Of a DNA stretch of 64,000 nt, positions 41,205-50,910 are shown piece by piece. The position numbers and the translations under genes are program-made. The notes below the pieces were generated by a model. It was given only the letters and a program-made list of their open reading frames with translations, was not told the origin of the DNA and ran no database searches. The DNA lies in the NCBI RefSeq assembly GCF_001006305.1, contig NZ_LBHJ01000002.1:1-64000 (forward strand). The letters run 5' to 3'. The stretch comes from Silvibacterium bohemicum (GTDB taxonomy: Bacteria > Acidobacteriota > Terriglobia > Terriglobales > Acidobacteriaceae). Numbering within the stretch: position 1 is the stretch's first letter; the number at the start of each line of letters is the position of its first letter.

Positions 41205-42203
41205 ATGAACTTGAATCAGGACAATTTACTGAACCGATATCTGCAGGCGGTTGGTTTCTGGCTCCCGCGCCGGCAGAAAGACGATATTCTCGCCGAGCTT
41301 GCCGAGGACCTGCGCCAGCAGATGGAGGATCGCGAGGAGGAGCTGGGACGCGGTCTGGAAGACGCGGACATCAAGGCGATCCTCAAACAGCGCGGCCAGC
41401 CCATGCGGGTGGCGGCCAGCTTTTTGCCGCAGCAGAGCCTGATCGGCCCGGTGCTTTATCCGATCTATCTGATGGTGCTGAAGATTGTGGTGCTGGTGAC
41501 GCTGCTGATCAATGTGATCGCGACCATCCTCTCGACAGTCTTCAACCATGCCGCAGCCCCTCATCCGATCGCAGCGGTTCTGCGCTCGGTGGGAGCGGCG
41601 TGGTCGATATTTTTCATCCAGTTCGGCATTGTGACGCTGATCTTCGCGGCTATCGATCGCTATGCCGCTGCCTCGATCGGGAGCGAGGATTGGGACCCAG
41701 GGAAGCTGGCGCGGGTTCGCGTCTCCAAGCCAGCGAAGCGGCTCAATCTTGCAACTGAGCTGGTCTTCGGCGTGATTGGCCTGGTCTGGCTGCTGGCCGT
41801 TCCCAGCTATCCATTCCTGCTGGTCGGCCCGGCGTCACTGATCGTAAAGCCGGCTCCCATATGGTCGGAGGTCTATATTCCGCTGCTGGTCCTGGCGATG
41901 GCGGGCATAACGGAAAATGTGATCACGCTGCTTCGTCCCGATCTGCGCTGGTTCCGGCCGGTCTTCCGGATACTCAGCTCGGCATTCTGCATCTGGATTG
42001 GCTATCGGCTGCTGCAGGCCCACGAGTACGCCATTGGGCTTACTGCCGGCGGCGCGCAATACACGACGATCATCAACCAGATCCTGCATTGGGGAATTCT
42101 GGGAACGATGGCCGGCTTCGGCATTGCGATATGCGTTCACGTGTGGGAGCTGGTGAAGGACCTGATGGAATCGGTGCAGTCGACAAACGTGCGGCTGGCT
42201 TAA
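41205..42203 (+). CDS. HAAS-type membrane protein, PadR partner
   Basis: 332 residues. The cytoplasmic N-terminus (about 1–75) is a HAAS-like helical segment (LPRRQKDDILAELAEDLRQQ, IKAILKQRGQPMRVA) as found in proteins co-encoded with PadR repressors. About six membrane helices follow (from residue 85). In this family the HAAS segment is thought to contact the regulator. Function otherwise unknown; operon position is the main evidence. Confidence 0.8.
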   Translation: MNLNQDNLLNRYLQAVGFWLPRRQKDDILAELAEDLRQQMEDREEELGRGLEDADIKAILKQRGQPMRVAASFLPQQSLIGPVLYPIYLMVLKIVVLVTLLINVIATILSTVFNHAAAPHPIAAVLRSVGAAWSIFFIQFGIVTLIFAAIDRYAAASIGSEDWDPGKLARVRVSKPAKRLNLATELVFGVIGLVWLLAVPSYPFLLVGPASLIVKPAPIWSEVYIPLLVLAMAGITENVITLLRPDLRWFRPVFRILSSAFCIWIGYRLLQAHEYAIGLTAGGAQYTTIINQILHWGILGTMAGFGIAICVHVWELVKDLMESVQSTNVRLA

Positions 42204-42292
42204 GGCGGATTTTTACCAATGCACCCCGGCGGCCGAGTTACAATCCGGCCAAACTATTTACGCGTTCCCCGCGCTCTTTCTCCGGAGGTTTT

Positions 42293-43042
42293 ATGGCTGA
42301 TGCGATACCCGTTCCCCAGTCTTCGATTACAGGACTTTCCGAGCCGCAGCGTGTCATTGACACCTTTACCGCCCCGTCCAGGACTTTCACCGATATCCTG
42401 CGCAGCTCTGCTTTCTGGGGTCCGCTGGTGGTGATGATCCTGGTGAGTGTGTGCTTCTCTTTTGCCGTCCAGCAGAAGATCGGCTGGGACAAGGTGTACG
42501 AAAACATCCTGCACCAGACGCCGAAGCAGGAGGCGAAGTTCGACCAGATGCAGCCGGAGCAGGCAGCCAACGCCAAGACCATTGCGGCCAAATTCACCGG
42601 CGGAATCACGTACGGCTACACCATCGTGATTTTGTTTGTTACGGCAATCAACGCGCTGCTGGTGTGGGTGACGGTGAACTTCGGCTTCGGCGGCGCCTCG
42701 AAGTACGGCCAGGTCTTTGCCGTGAGCATGTACGGCTCGCTGGTGATGAACATCAAGTACATCCTGGCGATCGTGGCCATCTTCGCGGGACTGGCTCCGG
42801 ATTCGTTCTTGCTGCAGAACCCGGTGGGGACCAACATCGGCTACTACCTCAGCACGGATGCTCCGAAGTGGCTCATGGCGCTGTGCACGCATATCGATCT
42901 CTTTGAAATCTGGGCGGTCGTTCTGAATGTGATCGGCATCGCCATCGTGGCCAAGGTTTCACGCGGCAAGGCTGCGGCGGCGGTGGTGGGATGGTGGCTG
43001 ATTCTGGTGCTGGTAGGCGTGGGTTTCGCTGCCGGCTCTTAG
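42293..43042 (+). CDS. Yip1-domain membrane protein
   Basis: 249 residues with five hydrophobic helices (about 43–60, 107–130, 140–165, 195–215, 225–247), matching the bacterial Yip1/YIP1-like family: PSRTFTDILRSSAFWGPLVV near the start. Role unknown. GGAGG ribosome site; it is 89 bases after the HAAS gene and ends at a strong terminator, so it may be the last gene of the padR operon. Confidence 0.8.
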   Translation: MADAIPVPQSSITGLSEPQRVIDTFTAPSRTFTDILRSSAFWGPLVVMILVSVCFSFAVQQKIGWDKVYENILHQTPKQEAKFDQMQPEQAANAKTIAAKFTGGITYGYTIVILFVTAINALLVWVTVNFGFGGASKYGQVFAVSMYGSLVMNIKYILAIVAIFAGLAPDSFLLQNPVGTNIGYYLSTDAPKWLMALCTHIDLFEIWAVVLNVIGIAIVAKVSRGKAAAAVVGWWLILVLVGVGFAAGS

Positions 43043-43063
43043 TTCTCGCGGCATTATCGAGAG

Positions 43064-43095
43064 GGGCGCTCTGCCTGGAGCGCCCTTTTTCTTTT
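43064..43095 (+). terminator. Rho-independent terminator after the Yip1 gene
   Basis: Perfect 8-bp stem GGGCGCTC (43064–43071) / GAGCGCCC (43078–43085), loop TGCCTG, then TTTTTCTTTT. Confidence 0.92.
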
Positions 43096-43273
43096 CCAAA
43101 TTCTATTTCGTAGCTCTATATCGATATTGCCCCTCTAGAATCTTTGTAACGCTGGATAGTCCCTGCGGCGACGGCAATCGTGGAGGCCCCCGCTCAACGA
43201 ACAGCAGCAGGTGAAATGCACCGGCGTAACGGCAGCGATTCGGATTTGTGTTCCTGATTGAAAGCGACAGGCG

Positions 43274-45931
43274 ATGGACGAGCAGGCCAGATCGAATGCG
43301 AGTGACGCTGAAGTCAGAGCAGCTTCAGGCGGCGATGTCTCGTTTCCGGAGTGGCCGGTTGCAGTCGACATAACCAGCGCAGCGCCCCATGGCCCGACTC
43401 GACGCGCTGAAGGAATTTTTCCCGCTACAACCTTGCGTCTCGGCGAAGTGCTGGTTGGACGGTTCGCGGTCATACGGATGATCGGGCGCGGAGGGATGGG
43501 CGAGGTCTACGAGGTCGAAGACCGGCATCTGCAAGGGGTGCGCGTGGCTTTGAAGACGCTGCTTCCGCGGATTGCGGCGGATGCCGACGCACAGCGCAGC
43601 CTGGAGCACGAGGTGCTGCTCGCGCGCAGCGTGACCCATCCAAACCTTTGTCCGATTTACGACATCGCGCGCAGCGAGAGCAGTGGGCAATCGCTTCTCT
43701 TCCTTACCATGAGATTGCTGCCGGGAGACACGCTGGCGGCTCGTCTCGAACAGCCCGCAAAGCTATCGCTGGCTGAGGCTGAAATTATCCTCCGGAAGGT
43801 TGCCGCAGGACTGTCGGCAGCGCACGCGGCAGGCATCATTCATCGCGATATCAAGCCCAACAACATCATGATCGATGGCTCCGGCATCGATGTTCAGGTG
43901 TGGATCACGGATTTCGGGCTGGCGCGATCCTTTTCAGGTGAGACGAGCATCCTGAATGCGCTGATGATTGCCGGCACGCCGGGCTACCTTGCTCCCGAAT
44001 TGTTTCGCGGACAGTCAGCCAGCATCTGCAGCGATATTTACGCCTTTGGCGTAGTGGCTGAAAAGGTCTTTGCTGCAACGGAACGGCCACCATCCGCGGC
44101 GTGGACGCGAGTGGTGGAGGGATGCCTGGAGCCTGAACCATCGGAGCGATTTTCATCGATCGATGATGCGCTGGCCTTGCTCGATGGGAATGCGGCTACG
44201 CGTTTGGGAGAGCGTTTGCTGCTCTCGCGCCGCGGGATGCTGGTCTTAACTTCCGGAGCAGCTGCGGCAGTTTGCGGCGGAATCGCCTTCGAGGTCTACA
44301 ACAAATCGCATGCGCTGCCGCCGCTGCCGAAGAAGCGCTTTGTAGCTCTGCTCGCGTGGCCGCAGACGGCGGAGGCAGATCGATCGATGGTGGCGAATCT
44401 GCTGGACTCGATCGGCAATCGGCTCTCTCGCGCGGAAGCTTATGCGACGGATCTGCTGATTATCTCCTCGCCTGACTTCAATACAGCTCCGAACTACAAT
44501 GTTTCGCCGGCCAGCCTGGTCACATCGCTGGGGGCGAATTTGGCGCTGGCCGGGTCTCTCATTCGCACCAGGCTCCTGATTACTCTTACTCTGGAGATTC
44601 TGGATGCGGAGACGAGCAACGTACTGCGTAAGGATCACGTGAGTGTTCTTTCCAATGCAATCGGTGGACTGGCGGACAAGGCGGCGAATTTAGCCGCGGC
44701 CATGCTCGAACTACCCAAAGATGTTTCCCTCGCCGATCCCGATGAGTTGCAGCGAGTGCCCGCGGCTGTTTTCCGAGCCTACACCGAGGCCCGGCAGATG
44801 GTGGATCAGCCTAACGATACCGCGCTGGATGCAGGGATCCGGAAATATCAACAGATATTGACCGACATGCCCCGCTTCGCATTGGGCTATGCGCAACTCT
44901 CGCTGGCGTATACGCGGCAATATCTCCTGCGTCATGAGCCGGCCTCTTTGCATCTTGCGGAGAGTAATGCGGACCTGGCGCTGAAGTACAATCCGCAATC
45001 GGCAAAGGGGCTGCTAAGTAAAGGTCTCTCGCTGCTGTACTCCGGTAAGACCGATGAGGCCCTTAATTATTTAACTCAGGCGCTCAAGGCCGATCCTGAA
45101 AATCCGGATACTCGCTTTCACAAGGCGCAGGCATATGAGTATCTCAACCGCTGGAAGGATGCCGAGGAGGTTTACCGGCAGATACTCAAGAGCCGGCCCA
45201 ACTATTGGCCGGCACACAATGACCTTGGATGGGCGCTCTTTCGCCAGGCGCGTTATAAGGAGGCCGCACAAGCGTTCGAGGATGCCTCGATAGTTGCTCC
45301 CCAGGTGGCCATGCCTCTGGCCAACTTAGGAACCATGTATGTAGAGCTAGGCAGAAACCAGGATGCCATGGAGTCATTCCGAAAGAGCCTGAGCCGGCAC
45401 CCGAATGAGATCGCGTACCTGGGCCTTGGAGACATCGCCTTTTCCTCAAAAGACTTCAAGACTGCTCTGTTTAATTACAGCAAGGCAAAGGAAGTAAATC
45501 CCGCGAGCGATCTGGCGTGGCGCAACCTGGGCGACACCTACTCCATGCTGGGCAATCCCAAAGAGATGTTGGACTGCTACGGCAATGCGGCGCGCATTAT
45601 GAACGAGAAAGTGAGAGTAAATCCCAGCGACGGTATCGACTGGATGACGCTGGCTTTCTACAACGCGAAGCTGGGCAATGCAGCGAATGCCTGGGATGAC
45701 CTGAAGCAGGCAGATACGCGGGGCGCAGCGGACGTAGAATCGCAGTTCACCAAGGCACAGGCGCTGGCGTTGTTAGGCAAGAAGGAAGAATCGTTACAAC
45801 TTGTTCTGGCGTGTATGGCCCGCGGGCTCGATCCCCTGGAAATAGAACTTGCTCTCGACTTGAAAGATGTTAGATTGGACCCACGTTATAAATCGGCCGC
45901 AGCGAAGACGCACGTTCAAGGCCCCACTTGA
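43274..45931 (+). CDS. Transmembrane serine/threonine protein kinase with TPR domain
   Basis: 885 residues. Hanks-type kinase domain at about 63–310: glycine loop GRGGMGEVY (71–79), Lys94 in VALK, HRDIKPNN with catalytic Asp192, DFG at 213 and GTPGYLAPE activation segment; all key residues are present. A membrane helix (about 320–340) is followed by an extracytoplasmic region of about 150 residues that may bind a ligand (TATA-TolB-like, not certain), then a run of TPR repeats (about 520–850). ATG 43274. It is followed closely by a secreted protein gene. Confidence 0.93.
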   Translation: MDEQARSNASDAEVRAASGGDVSFPEWPVAVDITSAAPHGPTRRAEGIFPATTLRLGEVLVGRFAVIRMIGRGGMGEVYEVEDRHLQGVRVALKTLLPRIAADADAQRSLEHEVLLARSVTHPNLCPIYDIARSESSGQSLLFLTMRLLPGDTLAARLEQPAKLSLAEAEIILRKVAAGLSAAHAAGIIHRDIKPNNIMIDGSGIDVQVWITDFGLARSFSGETSILNALMIAGTPGYLAPELFRGQSASICSDIYAFGVVAEKVFAATERPPSAAWTRVVEGCLEPEPSERFSSIDDALALLDGNAATRLGERLLLSRRGMLVLTSGAAAAVCGGIAFEVYNKSHALPPLPKKRFVALLAWPQTAEADRSMVANLLDSIGNRLSRAEAYATDLLIISSPDFNTAPNYNVSPASLVTSLGANLALAGSLIRTRLLITLTLEILDAETSNVLRKDHVSVLSNAIGGLADKAANLAAAMLELPKDVSLADPDELQRVPAAVFRAYTEARQMVDQPNDTALDAGIRKYQQILTDMPRFALGYAQLSLAYTRQYLLRHEPASLHLAESNADLALKYNPQSAKGLLSKGLSLLYSGKTDEALNYLTQALKADPENPDTRFHKAQAYEYLNRWKDAEEVYRQILKSRPNYWPAHNDLGWALFRQARYKEAAQAFEDASIVAPQVAMPLANLGTMYVELGRNQDAMESFRKSLSRHPNEIAYLGLGDIAFSSKDFKTALFNYSKAKEVNPASDLAWRNLGDTYSMLGNPKEMLDCYGNAARIMNEKVRVNPSDGIDWMTLAFYNAKLGNAANAWDDLKQADTRGAADVESQFTKAQALALLGKKEESLQLVLACMARGLDPLEIELALDLKDVRLDPRYKSAAAKTHVQGPT

Positions 45932-45985
45932 AGAGCGAGCCGGCAGTCAATTCACACGTTTGAAATCGATTGAGGATTGTAAGCA

Positions 45986-46729
45986 ATGAAATCGTTGCTA
46001 CTGGTTTTGCTGGCGCTCTTTGTAGGTATCGCGATCGGAATCTGGTATGGGAAACAACATGCCTCGCCGGTTACAGGACAGACTCCTTTATCGGGGCCGA
46101 ACCACATCAAATTTGTGGTTGAAGGCAACACCAAAGTAGACCTCGCGCCCTCGGTAGGCGACGTTCTTAACTGGGTCGATACATTGGGAAATCCAGTTAC
46201 CGTAAATGTCGCTTCCTATGCAGGCTTGGATAATCTTTGCAACGAAGCGAGTCCCACATCGAAGTGCACGATCCTGGCCGATGGTGGAATCTTTCCCTAC
46301 GACTGTTCGACTGCCGGACTCTGCTTCGATCCCGGCATAAGCCCGGGTAAGTCGCCGGGCGGTCCCGGCGGTATTACCAAGGCTACGAATCCGGCAATGA
46401 CGACGAGCGCGGTCAAGGCGCAGTTGTCGCCAATTCCTGAGAGCGTCCAGGTTGCGTGCACGCCGCCGGCTACAGGCACAGCGATCGCAACGCCTGCCAC
46501 GCTGGACATCGACTCCAATACGAATGTGATGTGGATCGGCGGCCCGGGCACGGCGGGGTATGTAACGCTCCCCTCCGGCACTTGCAGCAATCAGGGAAGT
46601 AAGACGCAGTACGCTATCAACGTCGATGGATGCGTGGTGCTGAAGTCAGCGAACTATCCCATTCAGCTTAACGGCTGCCAGACAGTTGGCACGGGAACGA
46701 TCAACCTGCTTTCGCAGCGCGCCAAGTAA
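45986..46729 (+). CDS. Membrane-anchored or secreted protein of unknown function
   Basis: 247 residues with an N-terminal hydrophobic leader (LLLVLLALFVGIAIGIWYG), then a mature region with seven cysteines and a Gly/Pro-rich stretch (GISPGKSPGGPGGIT). No domain recognised. It starts 54 bases after the TPR kinase and is probably co-transcribed with it. Confidence 0.72.
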   Translation: MKSLLLVLLALFVGIAIGIWYGKQHASPVTGQTPLSGPNHIKFVVEGNTKVDLAPSVGDVLNWVDTLGNPVTVNVASYAGLDNLCNEASPTSKCTILADGGIFPYDCSTAGLCFDPGISPGKSPGGPGGITKATNPAMTTSAVKAQLSPIPESVQVACTPPATGTAIATPATLDIDSNTNVMWIGGPGTAGYVTLPSGTCSNQGSKTQYAINVDGCVVLKSANYPIQLNGCQTVGTGTINLLSQRAK

Positions 46730-46753
46730 ACTCAGCGCTGGATGATGTGGAAT

Positions 46754-46779
46754 CCCACATCTCAAAATCGAGATTTGGG
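46754..46779 (+). repeat. CCCACATCTC hairpin element, copy 3
   Basis: Arms CCCACATCTC (46754–46763) and GAGATTTGGG (46770–46779) with one G·T pair; the downstream GCACCCGG tail is missing. Confidence 0.7.
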
Positions 46780-46849
46780 GCAGGACTGGCCGTCCAGGCA
46801 ATTGTGCCTTCGGCAATTGTTCCGTGGTTGTAACGGCGATTGTGGAATT

Positions 46850-46893
46850 CCACATCTAAGAAGCGAGATGTGGGGCACCCGGTTTCTTTCGAG
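46850..46893 (+). repeat. CCCACATCTC hairpin element, copy 4
   Basis: Arms CCACATCT (46850–46857) and AGATGTGG (46866–46873), then GGCACCCGGTTTC. Together with copy 3 and a CAATTG-based palindrome between them (about 46797–46822) it lies in the space where the kinase operon and purF converge and could act as a terminator for either. Confidence 0.7.
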
Positions 46894-46930
46894 AGGCCGA
46901 CAATCCTTCGGTAGAGACGGCTTAGGAAGG

Positions 46931-48463
46931 CTAGCGGGCTGCGGCTGCGGGCAGGATGTCTTCTACGTCCACCCACTGCGTGGGATATTCGCCGGTGTAG
47001 CAGGCTACGCAGAATTTGTTGTGTTCTTCGCCGTCGCAGGCTTGCTTTAGTCCGTCGAGCGAGAGATAGGCGAGCGAGTCGGCTTCGATGTAGTTTCTTA
47101 TCTCGGCTATCGAGTTATTGGCTGCAATCAGCTCGGACTTACGCGGGGTGTCTACGCCGTAGTAGCAGGGCGAGACCGTGGGCGGACAACTTATCCGCAA
47201 GTGGACTTCCTTCGCGCCCGCGGCTCTCACCATTCTTACGATCTTGCGGCTCGTTGTTCCGCGAATGATGCTGTCGTCGATGAGGATGATGCGCTTGCCT
47301 TCGAGCAGATTGCGGACCGGGTTGAGCTTGAGCTTCACGCCGAAGTCGCGCACGCGCTGTTCGGGCTCGATGAAGGTGCGGCCCACGTAGTGGTTGCGGA
47401 TGAGGCCGAAGCGAAACGGGATGCCGGACTCAGCAGCGTATCCGATGGCGGCGGTCACGCCGGAGTCGGGGACGGGCACGACTAGATCCGCAGGCACGCC
47501 GGATTCGCGGGCGAGCTGGCGGCCCATCTCCTCGCGGCTCTCCTGCACCCAGCGGTTGTAGATCTTGCTGTCGGGGCGAGCGAAGTAGACGTGCTCGAAG
47601 ATGCAGCTGCTTTGTTCGACTCCAGAGGAGAAGCGGCGGCTGGTGACGCCGTCCTGCGTGACCATGACCAGCTCGCCGGGCTCGACGTCGCGGACGAACT
47701 TGGCGCGGAGCAGATCGAAGGCGCAAGTCTCGGACGCGAAGACCACGGTATCTTGGCCGCCGGGATTCTCGATGACGCCCATGGAGAGCGGGCGGAAGCC
47801 GCGTGGATCGCGGGCGGCGAAGACACGGTCGCGGGTCATCATGACGATCGAGAACGCTCCATCGACCTGCGAGAGCGAGTCGGCGATGGCGTCGACCAGG
47901 GTTCCAGCGCGCGAGTGGGCGATGAGCTGGACGATGATCTCGGAGTCGCTGGTGGTCTGGAAGAAAGCGCCGTCGCGTTCGAGGCGCGAGCGCACGTTGC
48001 CGAGGTTCACGAGGTTGCCGTTATGGGCGATGGCGATGAGGCCCTTGGTGGATTCGACGCGAATGGGCTGCGCATTGAGCAGCGCTGAATCCCCTGTTGT
48101 CGAATAGCGGGTGTGGCCGATGGCCATATCGCCGTGCAGCTTGTTGAGCACGTCGTCGGTGAAGATGTCGGCGACCAGGCCCATGCCCTTGATGTTGGAG
48201 AGATTCTTGCCGTCGGCGGTGGCGATGCCGGCAGATTCCTGTCCGCGATGCTGCAGTGCGTAGAGGCCGAGGTAGACCTGGCGAGCGGCGTCCGGGTGTC
48301 CGTGGACGGCGACGACTCCGCATTCTTCTCTTAGTTTGGGATCGTCGTCCTCAGTTGAAGTTGCAGCGCTGTGGTCTCCCACCCTTTCGCGCAACGGCGG
48401 CGCGGAAGGATGGGGCACCCGATCTTTTTCTCCCTCGATGCCCTCGATCATGAGGTGGTTCAT
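46931..48463 (-). CDS. purF: Amidophosphoribosyltransferase
   Basis: 510 residues; first committed step of purine synthesis (PRPP + glutamine). The catalytic cysteine is C48 (REEC then GVVAVHGHP), so a 47-residue propeptide must be removed; B. subtilis has 11. Part of it ([16 protein letters not shown]) is encoded by an intergenic-type repeat. The PRPP site is [13 protein letters not shown]. Cysteines in SSCIF, RISCPP and NKFCVAC match the [4Fe-4S] ligands of the B. subtilis-type enzyme. ATG 48463 overlaps the purL stop by four bases, which supports this start. Confidence 0.93.
   Translation of the reverse strand: MNHLMIEGIEGEKDRVPHPSAPPLRERVGDHSAATSTEDDDPKLREECGVVAVHGHPDAARQVYLGLYALQHRGQESAGIATADGKNLSNIKGMGLVADIFTDDVLNKLHGDMAIGHTRYSTTGDSALLNAQPIRVESTKGLIAIAHNGNLVNLGNVRSRLERDGAFFQTTSDSEIIVQLIAHSRAGTLVDAIADSLSQVDGAFSIVMMTRDRVFAARDPRGFRPLSMGVIENPGGQDTVVFASETCAFDLLRAKFVRDVEPGELVMVTQDGVTSRRFSSGVEQSSCIFEHVYFARPDSKIYNRWVQESREEMGRQLARESGVPADLVVPVPDSGVTAAIGYAAESGIPFRFGLIRNHYVGRTFIEPEQRVRDFGVKLKLNPVRNLLEGKRIILIDDSIIRGTTSRKIVRMVRAAGAKEVHLRISCPPTVSPCYYGVDTPRKSELIAANNSIAEIRNYIEADSLAYLSLDGLKQACDGEEHNKFCVACYTGEYPTQWVDVEDILPAAAAR
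48375..48428 (-). repeat. Repeat-derived segment inside the purF propeptide
   Basis: Minus-strand text GGGTGCCCCATCCTTCCGCG … CGCGAAAGGGTGGGAGACC resembles the GGGGCACCCGG tail of the hairpin elements in this window and encodes [16 protein letters not shown]. The assignment to a repeat family rests partly on recall of similar text in related genomes. Confidence 0.5.
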
Positions 48464-50874
48464 GCGAGCACCTCGTTCGCGGTGTGGTCGTGGAGGGTTT
48501 GTTCGAGGGATTGGGACCAGGGTTCTAGAATCGAACCTAAGGGGCCGGAGATCGCTGCTTGTCCGTACTTTATCGTGAGCGCATCGCCGCCCGTCGTGCC
48601 AATCTTTACGGCCATCAAACCAAATTCTTTGCAGATTCGGTCTGCGTCTGAGGGATCGCAGGTTATCACTGCTTGCGAACTATATTCCGCGAATAAGACC
48701 AGGGCTGCTGGCGTTTTAGGAGCGGAGAGCGGAGAACGGACGTGAGTAGTATCGATATCGCTCAGGTCAACGTTCGCTCCGATGCCGAGGGGCTGGGTGG
48801 CGCGCGCAATTGCAACGGCGATTCCGCCATCTGATACATCCGATGCGGAGTGGAGTAAGCCTTCCTTACTCATCTTAATCAGGAAATATTGAAGAATTGC
48901 TTCGTCATCCTCGACGTCAAGCTCGGGCGGTGCGCCCCATTGGCAGCCCAACAAAGTCTTCGCGAATTCGGACGAACCAAAGCCCCTGAGATTTCCCTCT
49001 GGAACGAGAGTAGTAACACCTGAGAGCAAAATGATCGCGTCGCCAGCGCGCTGGAAGCTTGCTGGGACAGCTTTCGTCACGTCGTCGAGGATACCCACAA
49101 TCCCCAGAACAGGTGTGGGATAAATGCCTTCGCCCCTGGTCTCGTTATATAGAGAAACGTTGCCGCCGGTTATGGGTGTTCCCAATGCTGCCGCGGCTTC
49201 AGCTATGCCGTCGATGGCTTCCGATAGCTGCGCCATGATCTCCGGCTTCTCTGGATTGCCGAAGTTAAGGCAGTTGGTGGCGGCTACGGGTGTAGCTCCA
49301 GTGCAGGCAACCTTGCGAGCAGCTTCCGCTACGGCATGCATAGCGCCCAGCTTGGGATCGAGATAACACCAGCGTCCGTTGCCGGCGAGTGCCATGGCCA
49401 GGCCACGATTGGTGCCCTTGATGCGCATGACTCCGGCTTCTGCGCCTGGGCCTTGGACGGTGTTGGTTTGAACCATGCTGTCGTATTGCTCGAAGACCCA
49501 GCGCTTGTCGCAGATGTTGCTCGATGCGAGCAGCTTCTTGAGGTCGGCGGTGTAATCGCGGGGCTTCTTCAGCTCTTCGAGAACTTCTGCCGGGGGATCG
49601 AGCGGGACGGGAGCTTTCCAGGTGCCTATCGGACGGTTGTAGCGCGGCGCGTCGTCGGTGAGGGACTGGTTGGGGATATCGGCTTCGACCACTCCCTTGT
49701 GCAGAACGCGGAGACGGGGCTCGGCGATGACGGTGCCGACGATCTTAGCGTCGAGTCCCCACTTGAGGAAGATGTCGAAGACCTCCTGCTCACGACCCTT
49801 TTCGGCGACGAGGAGCATGCGCTCCTGAGATTCCGAGAGCATCATCTCGTAGGCGGTCATTTTGGTTTCGCGCTGCGGAACGTGATCGAGATTCAGCTCA
49901 AGGCCGACGCCGCCACGCGCTCCCATTTCGCAGCCTGAAGAGGTGAGGCCGGCTGCGCCCATGTCTTGAATGCCCACGATCGGACTGGTTTTGCCGGTGC
50001 CGGGCTTCATCACTTCGAGACAGGCTTCGAGGAGCAGCTTCTCCATGAAGGGATCGCCGACCTGGACGTTGGGCCGCTTCTGTTCGGAGCCTTCTTTGAA
50101 CTCTTCGGAAGCCATGGTTGCTCCATGGATGCCGTCGCGGCCGGTTTTGGCTCCAACGTAAATTACGGGATTGCCGATGCCGGAGGCCTTGGCGTAGAAG
50201 ATCTCATCGCGGCGGACGAGGCCGAGGGCGAAGGCATTGACCAGCGGATTGCCGGAGTAGCAGGGCTCGAAGCGGGTCTCGCCGCCGAGGTTGGGTACTC
50301 CGAAGCAATTGCCGTAGGCGGCGATGCCGTGGACTACGCCTTCGAGGATCGAATGGTTTTTGCGGATGATTTCATCGCTGAGACCGTTTGAAACTGCGGG
50401 TCCCTCCGCTTCGCTTCGCTCCGGTCGGGATGACAAGCTTTTTTCAATCGGGCCGAAGCGGAGCGAGTCCATCACCGCGAGCGGCCGTGCATTCATGGTG
50501 AAGATGTCGCGCAGGATGCCGCCGACTCCGGTGGCCGCTCCCTGAAAGGGCTCGATATAGGAGGGGTGATTGTGGGACTCGATCTTGAAGGCGCAGGCCC
50601 AGCCGTCGCCGACGTCAATGATGCCGGCGTTCTCGCCCGGTCCCTGGACCACGCGGTCGCTCTTGGTGGGCAGCCGCTTCAGGTGAACGCGCGAGGATTT
50701 GTAGGAGCAGTGCTCGCTCCACATGACGCTGTAAATACCAAGTTCGGTAAGGCTGGGGGTGCGGCCAAGCGCGCCGAGGATGCGAGAGTACTCCTCGGCC
50801 GTGATGCTGTGCTGAGCCAGAAGCTCGGGAGTGACAGCGACCGGTTGAGGGGCCGCGGCAGTATCTGATTTCAT
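48460..50874 (-). CDS. purL: Phosphoribosylformylglycinamidine synthase subunit PurL
   Basis: 804 residues; ATP-dependent FGAM synthase of the small type that works with PurQ and PurS (neither is in the window). Conserved text: [14 protein letters not shown] with the active-site His, [22 protein letters not shown] and [10 protein letters not shown]. It is about 50–60 residues longer than usual. About 22 of these are an insert near residues 142–165 ([20 protein letters not shown]) encoded by the dispersed repeat seen at 38225 and 39123. purL and purF form a coupled operon. Confidence 0.94.
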   Translation of the reverse strand: MKSDTAAAPQPVAVTPELLAQHSITAEEYSRILGALGRTPSLTELGIYSVMWSEHCSYKSSRVHLKRLPTKSDRVVQGPGENAGIIDVGDGWACAFKIESHNHPSYIEPFQGAATGVGGILRDIFTMNARPLAVMDSLRFGPIEKSLSSRPERSEAEGPAVSNGLSDEIIRKNHSILEGVVHGIAAYGNCFGVPNLGGETRFEPCYSGNPLVNAFALGLVRRDEIFYAKASGIGNPVIYVGAKTGRDGIHGATMASEEFKEGSEQKRPNVQVGDPFMEKLLLEACLEVMKPGTGKTSPIVGIQDMGAAGLTSSGCEMGARGGVGLELNLDHVPQRETKMTAYEMMLSESQERMLLVAEKGREQEVFDIFLKWGLDAKIVGTVIAEPRLRVLHKGVVEADIPNQSLTDDAPRYNRPIGTWKAPVPLDPPAEVLEELKKPRDYTADLKKLLASSNICDKRWVFEQYDSMVQTNTVQGPGAEAGVMRIKGTNRGLAMALAGNGRWCYLDPKLGAMHAVAEAARKVACTGATPVAATNCLNFGNPEKPEIMAQLSEAIDGIAEAAAALGTPITGGNVSLYNETRGEGIYPTPVLGIVGILDDVTKAVPASFQRAGDAIILLSGVTTLVPEGNLRGFGSSEFAKTLLGCQWGAPPELDVEDDEAILQYFLIKMSKEGLLHSASDVSDGGIAVAIARATQPLGIGANVDLSDIDTTHVRSPLSAPKTPAALVLFAEYSSQAVITCDPSDADRICKEFGLMAVKIGTTGGDALTIKYGQAAISGPLGSILEPWSQSLEQTLHDHTANEVLA
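50391..50440 (-). repeat. GGTCCCTCGGCTCGC dispersed repeat, copy 3, inside purL
   Basis: On the plus strand AAACTGCGGGTCCCTCCGCT … CGGTCGGGATGACAAGCTT. Read in the purL frame it gives [20 protein letters not shown] without a stop. Confidence 0.85.
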
Positions 50875-50910
50875 GGCTTTGAAACACTATTGTCGCACGG
50901 CTGCGGGGTT

